14,754 nucleotides of DNA from the NCBI GenBank assembly GCA_023246325.1, contig JAHFIO010000012.1, positions 1-14,754 of the forward strand, read 5' to 3'. Within the stretch, counting starts at the first letter, position 1, and every line of letters starts with the position of its first letter. The stretch is from Candidatus Uhrbacteria bacterium (GTDB lineage: Bacteria > Patescibacteriota > Patescibacteriia > 2-12-FULL-60-25). Made by a program: the position numbers and the translations under genes. The notes beneath the pieces were generated by a model. It had not been told where the DNA came from and ran no database searches. It saw only the letters and a list, made by a program, of their open reading frames with translations. Positions 1-7,269 of this stretch are shown here, one piece after another.

Positions 1-1233
1 TGTTATGTATTCACGATATTCGGGTGAAGATACGCGTTCACGTGTTTCCGTATCAGTTTGTTTTATTGTTTCTAAGATTCGGTCTATTTCTGTATCAACA
101 TCTTTTTCTGCCACAGCGCACTTTTCTTGTTTACCGATTTCTTTTAATAAAATTGCTGATTGAATTCGTTTAATTGCTTGCGGAATAAATTCTACGCGCA
201 ATTGGTCTTTTGTTTTTTTGATACTCACTAAATAATCTTCCATTTTCATTTCTTGATCGTCTACACCCTTTTCTAATTCTAATAACATACGACGAACCTC
301 TTCATTTATGAGTAATTCAGGAATTTGAGAAAAAGCTGATTTTGCAATAAGTATATCCATTAATTCAATTTCACAGCTTTGATCAGTTTTTTTATTTGCT
401 TCATCCTGGATATTTTTTTTCAGTAGTTCTTTCAGTGTATCTAAAGAGTCTATACCAAGTTTTTTTGCGAATGCATCATTGACATCAGGCAGCTGAAGTT
501 CGTATATGTCTTTGACAGTTACATTGAATTTTACTTGCTGTCCAGCAAGCATTTTATTAAAATGATCTTCTGGAAAAGGTAGTTCAAAATTTCTTTCTTC
601 TCCACTTTTTACGCCCAATAATTTATCAGAAAATCCTGGTATATATTGTGCTTCATTCATATACACCTTAAATCCTCGCGACGTTCCACCTTCTATTAAT
701 ACATTGTCTTTTAAAATATCTAAATCAACTACAACTAGATCTTCTTTTTTTGCTTCATGATCAGCTACAACTTCTACGCGATGCATATTTTGCATTTCTT
801 TTAATGCATCAGCGATATCTTTTTCATTAATTACGCGCGGTTTCCATTTCAAAAGTGTTTTTGAATAATCAGCCAACCTTTCTACGCTCGGCAGGATATC
901 GACCGTCATACTAAATTCAATATTATTTCCAGGAACAAGTTTTTCCATTTCTAAACTTGGTGTTCCTATTGTATCTAAATCTTCTGCTAATGCAGAAGAC
1001 ATAAATTGAGCTCGAGCTATTTTTTCAAAGGCTTGTTGCCAAATTTTCATTTCACCATATGCACGAGCGATATTTTCATAGGTTGCTTTTCCTGGACGAA
1101 AACCTTTTAGTGGACTATGTGTAGAAATATCAATAACAGCCTGGTCTAAATAGGGTTTAGCTTCATCAGGCGTTACAACAAAATCAATTTTCACTTGAGA
1201 TCCAGATACGCGAGTAATATTTTTTTGTGACAT
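1..1233 (-). CDS. tig: Trigger factor, ribosome-associated folding chaperone (3' end cut by window edge)
   Basis: Trigger factor binds the ribosome exit tunnel near L23 and shields nascent chains; its middle domain is an FKBP-type prolyl isomerase. The frame is open from ATG 1233 to base 1, 411 codons, so roughly the last 20-40 residues of a usual 430-450 aa protein lie outside. The ribosome-binding signature KGFRPGK is at residues 43-49. The isomerase-like domain spans about 165-240, with an AQYIPGF segment near residue 197 followed by the charged GVKSGEE stretch. The remainder is the helical Lys/Glu-rich C-terminal chaperone domain. The start follows the stop of the M23 peptidase gene by 4 nt and no Shine-Dalgarno is visible, so translation may be coupled. 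A second ATG at 1237 is in another frame. It is last in the visible operon. Identity is firm from motif and domain order. Confidence 0.95.
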   Translation of the reverse strand, partial: MSQKNITRVSGSQVKIDFVVTPDEAKPYLDQAVIDISTHSPLKGFRPGKATYENIARAYGEMKIWQQAFEKIARAQFMSSALAEDLDTIGTPSLEMEKLVPGNNIEFSMTVDILPSVERLADYSKTLLKWKPRVINEKDIADALKEMQNMHRVEVVADHEAKKEDLVVVDLDILKDNVLIEGGTSRGFKVYMNEAQYIPGFSDKLLGVKSGEERNFELPFPEDHFNKMLAGQQVKFNVTVKDIYELQLPDVNDAFAKKLGIDSLDTLKELLKKNIQDEANKKTDQSCEIELMDILIAKSAFSQIPELLINEEVRRMLLELEKGVDDQEMKMEDYLVSIKKTKDQLRVEFIPQAIKRIQSAILLKEIGKQEKCAVAEKDVDTEIDRILETIKQTDTETRERVSSPEYREYIT

Positions 1234-1237
1234 ACAT

Positions 1238-2761
1238 TTATTTTATATAACTAAGCGGATTAGTGCGTCTTCCATTAGCGTAAACTTCAAAATGTAAATG
1301 CGTTCCAGTTGATCTTCCGGTTGTTCCAACCATGGCAATTACTTGTCCCTTTTTCACGACGTCACCCTCTTTAACAAATAATTTTGATGAGTGTCCATAG
1401 CGTGTTGTTAATCCATCTTCATCATTTCGAATGAGAATCATTAATCCATATCCACCACTATTCCATCCTGCTTTATCAACCACCCCATCATCCGCAGCGT
1501 ATATTGGTGAAGAATAATCTCCATCGATATCTACGCCTGTATGTCTCCATCCATAATATTGTGTAATGGTATGGCTACTAGACGGCCAGACTAACTTTGT
1601 TGTTGGAATTTTATCTGGAGACACATCATCTGGTTTATATGTTTCACCAGGAGAACTAACTTCATCACTTGGAGCAGTAGATTCAGTTGGCGCTGAGGGT
1701 TCTTCCAGTGCCGTTGTATCAGCTACCGCGATTTTCTTGGGTTGTTTTTTTTCAGAAGGAACTGGACTTTGTCTTCGTACAGCAACGAGTATTCTTTCTT
1801 GTTCACGTATAGGGGGATGTCCACCAGGAATAAATAATTCCATATTAGCGTTTACACCATTTGAAGGTAGTTTATTAAATGTAATTATCTCATCTACATT
1901 TCCTCCATATGATTTCGTTATAGTAGATAGAACTTCTCCTTTTTTCACCTTCACAATTATTCCTGATATAGGTGGTATACGTAATACATCACCTGGACGT
2001 ATATATTGGCGCTCCGTTAAATTATTATTCCATAATATGGTGCCAATATTTACACCAAATTCTTGTGCGATAGAACCAATTGTATTATTTTCTTTTACAA
2101 TATAGGTAGATGTTTTATCTCGTTTTGCAATAGAAACTGGATGGGCCTCATCTGAGGGATTCGCAGCAATGGTACCTGGCACAGAAAGTGTAGGAGGATA
2201 AATTACATCTTGTGATTCATCATAATCAAAATCAATATTTGGTACATATAAAAAAGCTGCGCTATTTAAATAATGCACATCTTTTGTAAAGTTTTCTTGG
2301 TTAACAGCTTCTTCAACAATCTCTGTATGTTGATCAGTTGTAAGGGCAAGTAATAAACTGTGAGATCCAACTTCTTGTGCATGTGCTTGTCTGGTTTGCG
2401 CATGTGCGATGAAAGTTACGAGCGCCATTAGTCCTAGTGTTGTATGAAATAAATATCTATTGCTCACTAAAAAAATGAAAAAACCTCTAGCTGGTATAGA
2501 TAATTTTTGAATACGTAATTTTGTTAAGAAAAAAAATGTATATATAGGCAGGATGAGGTAGGTCAAAAAAAGTTTTCCAATCGGGGAAATTATTTTAGAA
2601 AAAATATGAGAAAAACTGTATAAAAAACCAGCTACTTTTCGAATAGATTTTAATGTATATAGCGCAAATAAAGCGCTGTATTTTTTGATGTAAAAATTTA
2701 CACGCATTTTATCTCGTTGAACCTTACCCAATATAGCCATGAACGTCAATAGGTATTTCAT
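1238..2761 (-). CDS. Membrane-anchored LysM-M23 (LytM-type) peptidoglycan peptidase
   Basis: A 507-aa envelope protein predicted to cut or remodel peptidoglycan cross-links. The N-terminal 125 residues are basic and hydrophobic, with likely membrane segments near 62-80 and 104-122; an AHAQ site near 126-129 could be cleaved. Two LysM modules follow at about 219-263 and 268-312, then a Pro/Ser/Glu-rich linker (about 330-385). The C-terminal M23 domain keeps all metal and catalytic residues: H407 and D411 (HTGVD), H457 (RYGH), H488 and H490 (HLHFEV). It therefore looks like an active enzyme rather than a degenerate NlpD/EnvC-type activator. ATG 2761 has no Shine-Dalgarno; Met8 or Met19 are alternative starts, so the length of the cytoplasmic tail is uncertain. 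It lies 22 nt after comM and 4 nt before tig in one operon. The unusually long N-terminal membrane region is its odd feature. Confidence 0.9.
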   Translation of the reverse strand: MKYLLTFMAILGKVQRDKMRVNFYIKKYSALFALYTLKSIRKVAGFLYSFSHIFSKIISPIGKLFLTYLILPIYTFFFLTKLRIQKLSIPARGFFIFLVSNRYLFHTTLGLMALVTFIAHAQTRQAHAQEVGSHSLLLALTTDQHTEIVEEAVNQENFTKDVHYLNSAAFLYVPNIDFDYDESQDVIYPPTLSVPGTIAANPSDEAHPVSIAKRDKTSTYIVKENNTIGSIAQEFGVNIGTILWNNNLTERQYIRPGDVLRIPPISGIIVKVKKGEVLSTITKSYGGNVDEIITFNKLPSNGVNANMELFIPGGHPPIREQERILVAVRRQSPVPSEKKQPKKIAVADTTALEEPSAPTESTAPSDEVSSPGETYKPDDVSPDKIPTTKLVWPSSSHTITQYYGWRHTGVDIDGDYSSPIYAADDGVVDKAGWNSGGYGLMILIRNDEDGLTTRYGHSSKLFVKEGDVVKKGQVIAMVGTTGRSTGTHLHFEVYANGRRTNPLSYIK

Positions 2762-2783
2762 ATAATTTAGCTAATCTAAGCCA

Positions 2784-4292
2784 TTATTTACGCATTTTTT
2801 TATACTCAAAAACTTGAAAAATATGAGCTTCTTGAACAATATCAGAAGAATCTAAATCTGCGACAGTTCTTGCTATTTTTAACGCCCTAAAATATGATCG
2901 AGCTGATAAATCCCATCGATCTACAAGTGCAGCCAATAACTTTCGTGCATTTTGGCTTAATGATATGTATTTTTTACACATATCACTTGTCAGTTCTGCA
3001 TTTGTAAAAATTCCTAATCCTGCATATCTGGAAATTTGTATATCACGGGCATGCTGCACTTTCGCTCGGGCATCTTTTGAGGTCATTCCTGTCTTGATGG
3101 TGATTAATTCCTCAATAGGGACCTTTGGTACCTCTACAGATAAATCAATTCTATCTAGCAATGGTCCTGATAATTTTCGGGTATAAAGGTTTTTTACACC
3201 TAGTGGGCAGGTGCAGCTTGTTTCTAGTTCATTGGAAAATCCGCAAGGGCATGGATTCATGGAACATACTAATAAAAATCGCGATGGAAAAACTGCGCGT
3301 CCATTCGCGCGCGAGATTGTTACAAATCCATCCTCAAGTGGTTGACGCAAGGTTTCTAAAACATTTCTTGAAAATTCTGGAATTTCGTCTAGAAATAAAA
3401 CACCACGATGCGCTAAAGAAATTTCACCAGGTTTTGGCGCACTCCCACCCCCTACAAGTGCAATGCCAGAAGAAGAATGATGTGGAGAACGAAAGGGTCT
3501 TTGCGATACGTATCCATGTTTAGGCAGAATGCCTGATATGGAATAAATCCTTGTGACTTCTAATGCTTCATCAATCGTAAGTCGGGGCAGTATCCCAGGT
3601 AAACAGCGCGCTAAATGTGTTTTTCCTGATCCTGGAGGGCCTTCGAATAAAATATTATGTCCACCAGCGGCAGCAATAATTAAAGCACGAATTGCTTTTT
3701 CTTGTCCGCGTACACTTGAAAGATCAATATGCGAATGAGAAGAATCTAAGTTCATTCCTTTTGAAATAAATGGAGGAATAGGAATTTTTCCTTCAATATG
3801 GTTCACCGCATCAAATAAATTTTTGCAAGGAATAATTTTTACTCCAGGTACAAGCGACGCTTCTTCCGCATTTTCTTCTGAGACCAGCATTTCACGAATA
3901 CCCGCATGAGATGCACAGGTTGCTATAGATAAAACACCGGGCACGGGTCGTATCCTGCCGTCGAGTGAAAGTTCGCCAATAGCAAAACGAGGAATATTTT
4001 TTGTATGTAATTGTCCGCGCGATTCTAATAAGGCGAGTGCAATTGGTAAATCAAAACCCGTTCCAGATTTTCGTAAATCTGCTGGCGCTAAATTTATCGT
4101 AATCTTCGTTCTTGGAAATTCGAATTCACTTGCTACGATTGCACTTCGGACACGTTCTTTTGCTTCTTGAACTGCGGTATCCGCAAGTCCAACAATAAGA
4201 AAAGATGGAAGTCCTGAACGTGAGGAAACTTCAACGTCGACAGGTTCTGCGTATAAGCCAAAAATGGTTGCGGTTTGTATATGTGTAGCCAT
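2784..4292 (-). CDS. comM: ComM/YifB-type Mg-chelatase-like AAA+ ATPase
   Basis: A 502-aa protein of the YifB/ComM family. In transformable bacteria ComM is a hexameric helicase that promotes branch migration of incoming DNA during recombination. An N-terminal ChlI/Lon-protease-like fold (about 1-170) carries the family patterns SSRSGLPSF and APADLRKSGTGFDLPIAL. The AAA+ core has Walker A GPPGSGKT at 218-225, Walker B GVLFLDEIPEF at 297-307 and the LLDRIDL segment at 378-384. The cysteine cluster C348, C350, C360 and C362 in the insert matches the conserved NPCPCG region. Length is typical. The ATG directly follows the TAG of lspA with zero gap. Its presence suggests the organism can recombine imported DNA, which bears on the GCAGGAT repeat. 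Family assignment is firm; a role in transformation here is inference. Confidence 0.95.
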   Translation of the reverse strand: MATHIQTATIFGLYAEPVDVEVSSRSGLPSFLIVGLADTAVQEAKERVRSAIVASEFEFPRTKITINLAPADLRKSGTGFDLPIALALLESRGQLHTKNIPRFAIGELSLDGRIRPVPGVLSIATCASHAGIREMLVSEENAEEASLVPGVKIIPCKNLFDAVNHIEGKIPIPPFISKGMNLDSSHSHIDLSSVRGQEKAIRALIIAAAGGHNILFEGPPGSGKTHLARCLPGILPRLTIDEALEVTRIYSISGILPKHGYVSQRPFRSPHHSSSGIALVGGGSAPKPGEISLAHRGVLFLDEIPEFSRNVLETLRQPLEDGFVTISRANGRAVFPSRFLLVCSMNPCPCGFSNELETSCTCPLGVKNLYTRKLSGPLLDRIDLSVEVPKVPIEELITIKTGMTSKDARAKVQHARDIQISRYAGLGIFTNAELTSDMCKKYISLSQNARKLLAALVDRWDLSARSYFRALKIARTVADLDSSDIVQEAHIFQVFEYKKMRK

Positions 4293-4724
4293 CTATATAC
4301 CGCTACGGTATTTTAGAAAACGTGTCAAATACAAAAAAATGCCAATGAGTATGGCTATATCCGCGATATTTATAATTGAGGTATGAAAAATCAGGATCCA
4401 GTCGAAGACATACCCATGAGAAATGCGGTCAAAAATATTTCCCAGAGCTCCACCAACGATGCAGGATAAAGCCACAATGCCCGGGCTATTTTTTTTTATA
4501 TGTTTGTATAAAGTAAAAATTAAAATACAGGTTAGTCCAATTGTGATAAGGAGTATCAAAATTTGAGGCACGGGAATATTCGCTATAAGTCCATAATTAG
4601 TATGTTGGGTAAATTCAAGAACACCGGGCCAGGGATATATTGATGGAGGCAATTGTAAACGCCAAATTTTTGTTAGAAGGTCTAAACAAAAAATAAAAAA
4701 AATAATAGTAAATGAACGTATCAC
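4293..4724 (-). CDS. lspA: Lipoprotein signal peptidase (signal peptidase II)
   Basis: LspA is a membrane aspartyl protease that removes the signal peptide of prolipoproteins after the lipobox Cys is lipidated. The 143-aa product shows four hydrophobic segments and the family motifs: D15..K19 (DLLTK), N43-G45 (TNYGLIANIP), the GNIFDR..GYVFDW block at 95-109, and NIAD at 119-122. By comparison with characterised LspA proteins the catalytic aspartates should be D108 and D122. The spacing between them is somewhat shorter than in proteobacterial enzymes. The start is GTG at 4724, overlapping the TGA of the zinc-finger gene upstream (GTGA arrangement), with AGGA five bases before it. The next gene, comM, begins immediately after its stop. 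The small lipoprotein-like product at 13886-14242 is a plausible substrate in this window. Confidence 0.95.
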   Translation of the reverse strand: MIRSFTIIFFIFCLDLLTKIWRLQLPPSIYPWPGVLEFTQHTNYGLIANIPVPQILILLITIGLTCILIFTLYKHIKKNSPGIVALSCIVGGALGNIFDRISHGYVFDWILIFHTSIINIADIAILIGIFLYLTRFLKYRSGI

Positions 4725-5101
4725 ATTTCCTGCGTCAAAACTTTTTTACAGCTAATGCAGCTGGATGAAGATGGGCGAGCTTCTAAACGTTTTTCATCAA
4801 TAGGTTTATCGCAGTATTTGCATGTTCCGTATATTCCTTTTTCAATTGAAACCAATGCAGCTTCGGTATCTTTTAGTTCGCTCTCCAGACGGTTTTCAAT
4901 TGATGCATCATTTGTAAATTCTGTTATTTCTTCGGCATTATCATCTTCTGAATTTCCGCTTTCTTCAAATTTTGGATCGTAATGGCCAGAGTTTATATCC
5001 TTAGAACCGAAATCTTGAAGTTCTTGAAGAAGGCGCGTTTTTTCATCTTCGAGTTTAGCTTTAAAATAAGCGAATTTTTCTTTTGTCATATTGGTAGGCA
5101 T
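4721..5101 (-). CDS. DksA/TraR-family C4 zinc-finger protein
   Basis: A 126-aa protein with the DksA/TraR layout: a charged N-terminal coiled-coil-like helix (about 5-35), an acidic middle rich in Asp/Glu (about 40-65), a second helix (about 68-90) and a C-terminal zinc finger with Cys94, Cys97, Cys115 and Cys118. Family members bind the RNA polymerase secondary channel and alter transcription initiation; whether this one does so is inference. The YGTCKYCDKPI context is typical of the family, also seen in YteA/YocK-like proteins. The start at ATG 5101 lacks a Shine-Dalgarno sequence; Met5 (5089) is an alternative. It is the first gene of the tight cluster with lspA, comM, the M23 peptidase and tig, and begins only about 20 nt after the terminator of the preceding gene. 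The promoter is therefore not obvious; read-through is possible. Confidence 0.88.
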   Translation of the reverse strand: MPTNMTKEKFAYFKAKLEDEKTRLLQELQDFGSKDINSGHYDPKFEESGNSEDDNAEEITEFTNDASIENRLESELKDTEAALVSIEKGIYGTCKYCDKPIDEKRLEARPSSSSCISCKKVLTQEM

Positions 5102-5119
5102 AGTTTTTCACATAACAAT

Positions 5120-5144
5120 AAAAAAAGCAACTTTACAGTTGCTT
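5120..5144 (-). terminator. Rho-independent terminator after the 139-aa gene
   Basis: On the minus strand an 8-bp stem (AAGCAACT / AGTTGCTT) with a GTAA loop is followed by a run of T. It starts 3 nt after the TAA of the gene at 5148-5567, making that gene monocistronic, and precedes the zinc-finger gene start by about 20 nt. Confidence 0.85.
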
Positions 5145-5147
5145 GAG

Positions 5148-5567
5148 CTATTTTACAATAATCTTGAGTTTTTCTTTTCCACGACCATCATAGGAATACG
5201 TGTGTTGAACTATTCGTGAGCGGATGACTTTGAAATTTTTTAGGTTCCAAATTCCATTTGCTCGGAATGTAACCTTTAGTGCTTGCGGGTCATAACTTCC
5301 ATCTTCATTCAGTGGAGTAGCCACTGCAATGTCAGGCGCGTCAGAAGAAAGCTTATATGCGTTTACACGAATATTTGTAATAAGAAATACGCGAGACTTG
5401 ATGAGTTGAACTCGATGATCTCCTTCAGGTAGAAGACCGACGCTGAGATGCGGATGATCTCGATTGATGTCATCAAGACCAATATCCTCTTCGCCATTCG
5501 CAAATGTAGAAATATTTGTCACTTTCACATCACCAAATCGCAATTCATTTCCTATGAAAACGTACAT
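5148..5567 (-). CDS. Unknown 139-aa soluble protein, monocistronic
   Basis: I do not recognise this family. The 139-aa product has no signal peptide, membrane segment or cysteine. It alternates short hydrophobic stretches with charged turns, as in an all-beta domain, and ends in a basic tail (GKEKLKIIVK). An HPHLSVGLLPEGDHRVQLI segment lies near residues 38-56. The start ATG 5567 is supported by a strong GGAGGTGA Shine-Dalgarno, unusual for this window, where most minus-strand genes lack one. It has its own promoter (TTGACA) and its own terminator, set between the putative structured RNA and the zinc-finger operon. That independent, strongly initiated unit suggests a fairly abundant protein. 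The RNA block directly upstream could be a separate transcript or a control region for it. A real gene is likely; the function is open. Confidence 0.75.
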   Translation of the reverse strand: MYVFIGNELRFGDVKVTNISTFANGEEDIGLDDINRDHPHLSVGLLPEGDHRVQLIKSRVFLITNIRVNAYKLSSDAPDIAVATPLNEDGSYDPQALKVTFRANGIWNLKNFKVIRSRIVQHTYSYDGRGKEKLKIIVK

Positions 5568-5570
5568 ATG

Positions 5571-5616
5571 TCACCTCCAAAAACTTTTTACACTAGTTTT
5601 ATATATTTGTCAATAT
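5571..5616 (-). promoter_or_regulatory. Promoter and Shine-Dalgarno of the 139-aa gene
   Basis: Minus-strand TTGACA (-35, about 5607-5612) is followed after 17 nt by TAAAAA, a weak -10, and then GGAGGTGA at 5571-5578, six bases from ATG 5567. The -35 begins just after the T-run of the putative RNA terminator, so the two transcription units abut. Confidence 0.55.
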
Positions 5617-5680
5617 AAAAAGAAAAGGACCATGATTTAAGCCCTATTGCATAAGTTGGCAAAAGTGGCGTCATGGTCCT
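5617..5680 (-). terminator. Terminator-like stem at the 3' end of the putative RNA
   Basis: The 10-bp arms AGGACCATGA (5671-5680, minus strand) and TCATGGTCCT (5626-5635) enclose a loop of about 35 nt and are followed by TTTTCTTTTT. The long loop is unusual for a plain terminator. The arm at 5671-5679 can alternatively pair as GGTC-TAG-GACC with 5682-5685, so a switch between two folds is possible. Confidence 0.6.
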
Positions 5681-6036
5681 AGACCTAAGCGTGATTCGTT
5701 TCGTCGGGTGGTGTCCTCGCGATTGCGGGACAATAACATATTATGATCGCGTTCTTAGCGCGGCCGACAAAAGTGAATACTTCGCGTTTTGGTCTTGAGA
5801 AAAGAGCTACTGCGTCAACCACGTCCCTGGCGTATCCTCGAGAAGTCCGGAGACTCCGTTAATTGAGGTTCGCCTCAAAAGTTTTTGATTGTGGTTTTTA
5901 TTATCTATGTACTCCACGTCAGTGGGTACTGGGATGAGTTGAAGCATGTAATTGACCTTCATTCCTATTGGGATGAAGATCTACTATGGGTAGCTTATTA
6001 AAGAGCGAGTTTATGAGGTAAACGATGCGCTTGGCA
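5617..6036 (-). ncRNA. Putative structured non-coding RNA, family not recognised
   Basis: This stretch has no credible coding frame. Its GC reaches about 50% at 5641-5880 (my count), well above its surroundings, as expected of a structured RNA in an AT-rich genome. Visible hairpins are 5909-5929 (GTAC..GTAC, 8 bp with a bulge), 5957-5978 (CTTCAT/ATGAAG), 5863-5878 (TTGAGG/CCTCAA with a 4-nt loop) and 5712-5732 (TGTCC.CGC/GCG.GGACA). The minus-strand 3' end is a 10-bp stem (5626-5635 with 5671-5680) followed by a T-run, which sets orientation and end. The 5' end is placed a few bases after the minus-strand TATAAT at 6042-6047. Size would suit tmRNA or RNase P RNA, but I cannot find the tRNA-like domain, a convincing tag frame, or the RNase P core. 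It could also be a leader or attenuator. Confidence 0.5.
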
Positions 6037-6041
6037 TCACA

Positions 6042-6074
6042 ATTATAGTATACGTGATCTTTTTTCGATCACGT
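6042..6074 (-). promoter_or_regulatory. Promoter -10 with adjacent 8-bp inverted repeat (possible operator)
   Basis: A minus-strand TATAAT lies at 6042-6047, preceded by a perfect inverted repeat ACGTGATC (6052-6059) / GATCACGT (6067-6074) with a 7-nt spacer. No good -35 is seen because the repeat occupies its place, the arrangement expected of a regulated promoter. No T-run follows on either strand, so it is not a terminator. Confidence 0.45.
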
Positions 6075-6189
6075 TTGAAAAAGAGCGGTGCGATTAATGA
6101 CTCGCATGTATATAATATCATTTTTTTACACTTTAATCAATTCTTTAGTTAAAATATCGCAACAAAGCCAAAAAATAAAATTAACTTTG

Positions 6190-6237
6190 AGTTATCCACA
6201 GTTATGGACAAGATATGCACCGTACATGTGGATAACT
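6190..6237. promoter_or_regulatory. Pair of inverted DnaA boxes beside an AT-rich tract
   Basis: TTATCCACA at 6192-6200 and TGTGGATAA at 6227-6235 are perfect consensus DnaA boxes in opposite orientation, extended to 11-bp arms (6190-6200, 6227-6237). A degenerate box TTATGGACA lies between them at 6202-6210. The tract at about 6105-6190 is strongly AT-rich. This could be a DnaA-binding control or replication element. The genes on both sides all point the same way and dnaA is absent, so calling it oriC would be premature. Confidence 0.55.
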
Positions 6238-6243
6238 TATAAT

Positions 6244-7260
6244 TTATTGAAAACAAAGATCTAAATATCCGTTTGTTGATATACCCTCAATACCAGAAAA
6301 TGGTAAATTATATGTAAGCAAAGCGCTAATTCTTTCTAAGCCTTTTTGATCTATATAAAAAAGTTGTTGACTATTTTGACATAGGGAAGTATGTATGAAT
6401 GAACTATCAAAATTATCACTTTGCCATGAGAGTAGATTCTCCGTGCTTGTAGTTACTATATCATTTTCATTAATGAGCAGCTCACTGCTAGTTGTCTCAT
6501 CCTGCAGGGTAAAACTTTTTAATGTTGTTTCAGGTAATTTTTGGCTAATTCCAGCGGAAAAATCTAATCGCGCACCAGTTGACGTAGCTCCCTGCAATTG
6601 TAGGGTGATGGCCTGTAGATTGTCTATTGACTTTGGTAAATCATACCCCGCGCCAGCTAATGCTTCGAGAATACTAGAAGAAGCTTCTGGAAATGCTAGT
6701 ATATTTATTGATGCATTGCCTCCTGGCAGCGAAATGTCGGCAGGATGTACTGGGATTGAAGTTTGAATACCATTTGCTGTAATTTTTCCTGTAAAATCAG
6801 GCATATGTATATCTAAAGCACTAGGTCGAAAATATATAAAGCCTTGTTGTACTTTAAAAAGATACCATTTTTCAGTAGGTAAACCGTCTTTTTCCACATG
6901 TAGATGAATGGGGATTGGGCTAAGGTTTAGGGTTACAGCAAAAGGGATCATCTTATTATTTTGGACAGAAATACCAATAAGTACAGGCCATGAACTTTTA
7001 TCCACTGCATCCTGCCAGACATGTGGATATCTTGGAGAAAGAGAAGTTTTTCCAGAAATAACTGCTATGATAAGCGGATTTTTAGGAATAGTAATAAAAG
7101 AGATATACACATATAGACATAATAAAAGCACAAAAAAGCACGCGATAATTTTCGCGTACTTTTTTTTCGGGTTTTGTTGTTGCAGTTCTAAATATGGTTG
7201 AAAACCAGGCCCTAGAAGCGGAACACCCGATTGAGTTGTTTTATTCAATCGAATATCCAT
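6244..7260 (-). CDS. Unknown single-pass membrane protein with large extracytoplasmic domain
   Basis: The 338-aa product is not recognised. A basic N-terminus (about 1-36, ending NPKKKYAK) precedes one membrane helix (about 37-58), giving a type II topology. The remaining 280 residues are probably outside the membrane and rich in short beta-like strands (for example PIPIHLHVEKDG and FIYFRPSALDIHMPDF). Only two cysteines occur, near the C-terminus, which could form a disulfide. It follows pnp by 9 nt and is probably its downstream operon partner, yet nothing in it suggests RNA metabolism. The start ATG 7260 has no Shine-Dalgarno. It carries three copies of the GCAGGAT motif (6499, 6740, 7009), the densest cluster in the window. 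A real gene is likely from operon placement and clear protein architecture. Confidence 0.75.
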   Translation of the reverse strand: MDIRLNKTTQSGVPLLGPGFQPYLELQQQNPKKKYAKIIACFFVLLLCLYVYISFITIPKNPLIIAVISGKTSLSPRYPHVWQDAVDKSSWPVLIGISVQNNKMIPFAVTLNLSPIPIHLHVEKDGLPTEKWYLFKVQQGFIYFRPSALDIHMPDFTGKITANGIQTSIPVHPADISLPGGNASINILAFPEASSSILEALAGAGYDLPKSIDNLQAITLQLQGATSTGARLDFSAGISQKLPETTLKSFTLQDETTSSELLINENDIVTTSTENLLSWQSDNFDSSFIHTSLCQNSQQLFYIDQKGLERISALLTYNLPFSGIEGISTNGYLDLCFQ

Positions 7261-7269
7261 GAATTTGCT

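Noticed and set aside
1566..2105. Plus-strand open frame of 179 codons
   Set aside because: Antisense to the LysM-M23 gene, which has intact LysM and catalytic residues.
5690..5740. T-box-like GGGTGGTGTCC on the plus strand
   Set aside because: The consensus needs GGGTGGNACCGCG; here extra bases intervene, no tRNA-sensing stem is clear and no plus-strand gene follows.
5617..6036. tmRNA or RNase P RNA
   Set aside because: No tRNA-like acceptor/T-arm, no convincing tag frame (a possible plus-strand ADKSEYFAFWS frame does not end in the usual ALAA), and no GAGGAAAGTCC-type RNase P core; only a GAGAAGTCCGG near-match on the plus strand.
6105..6240. Calling the DnaA boxes oriC
   Set aside because: No dnaA/dnaN nearby and no change of gene direction; kept as a DnaA-binding element only.
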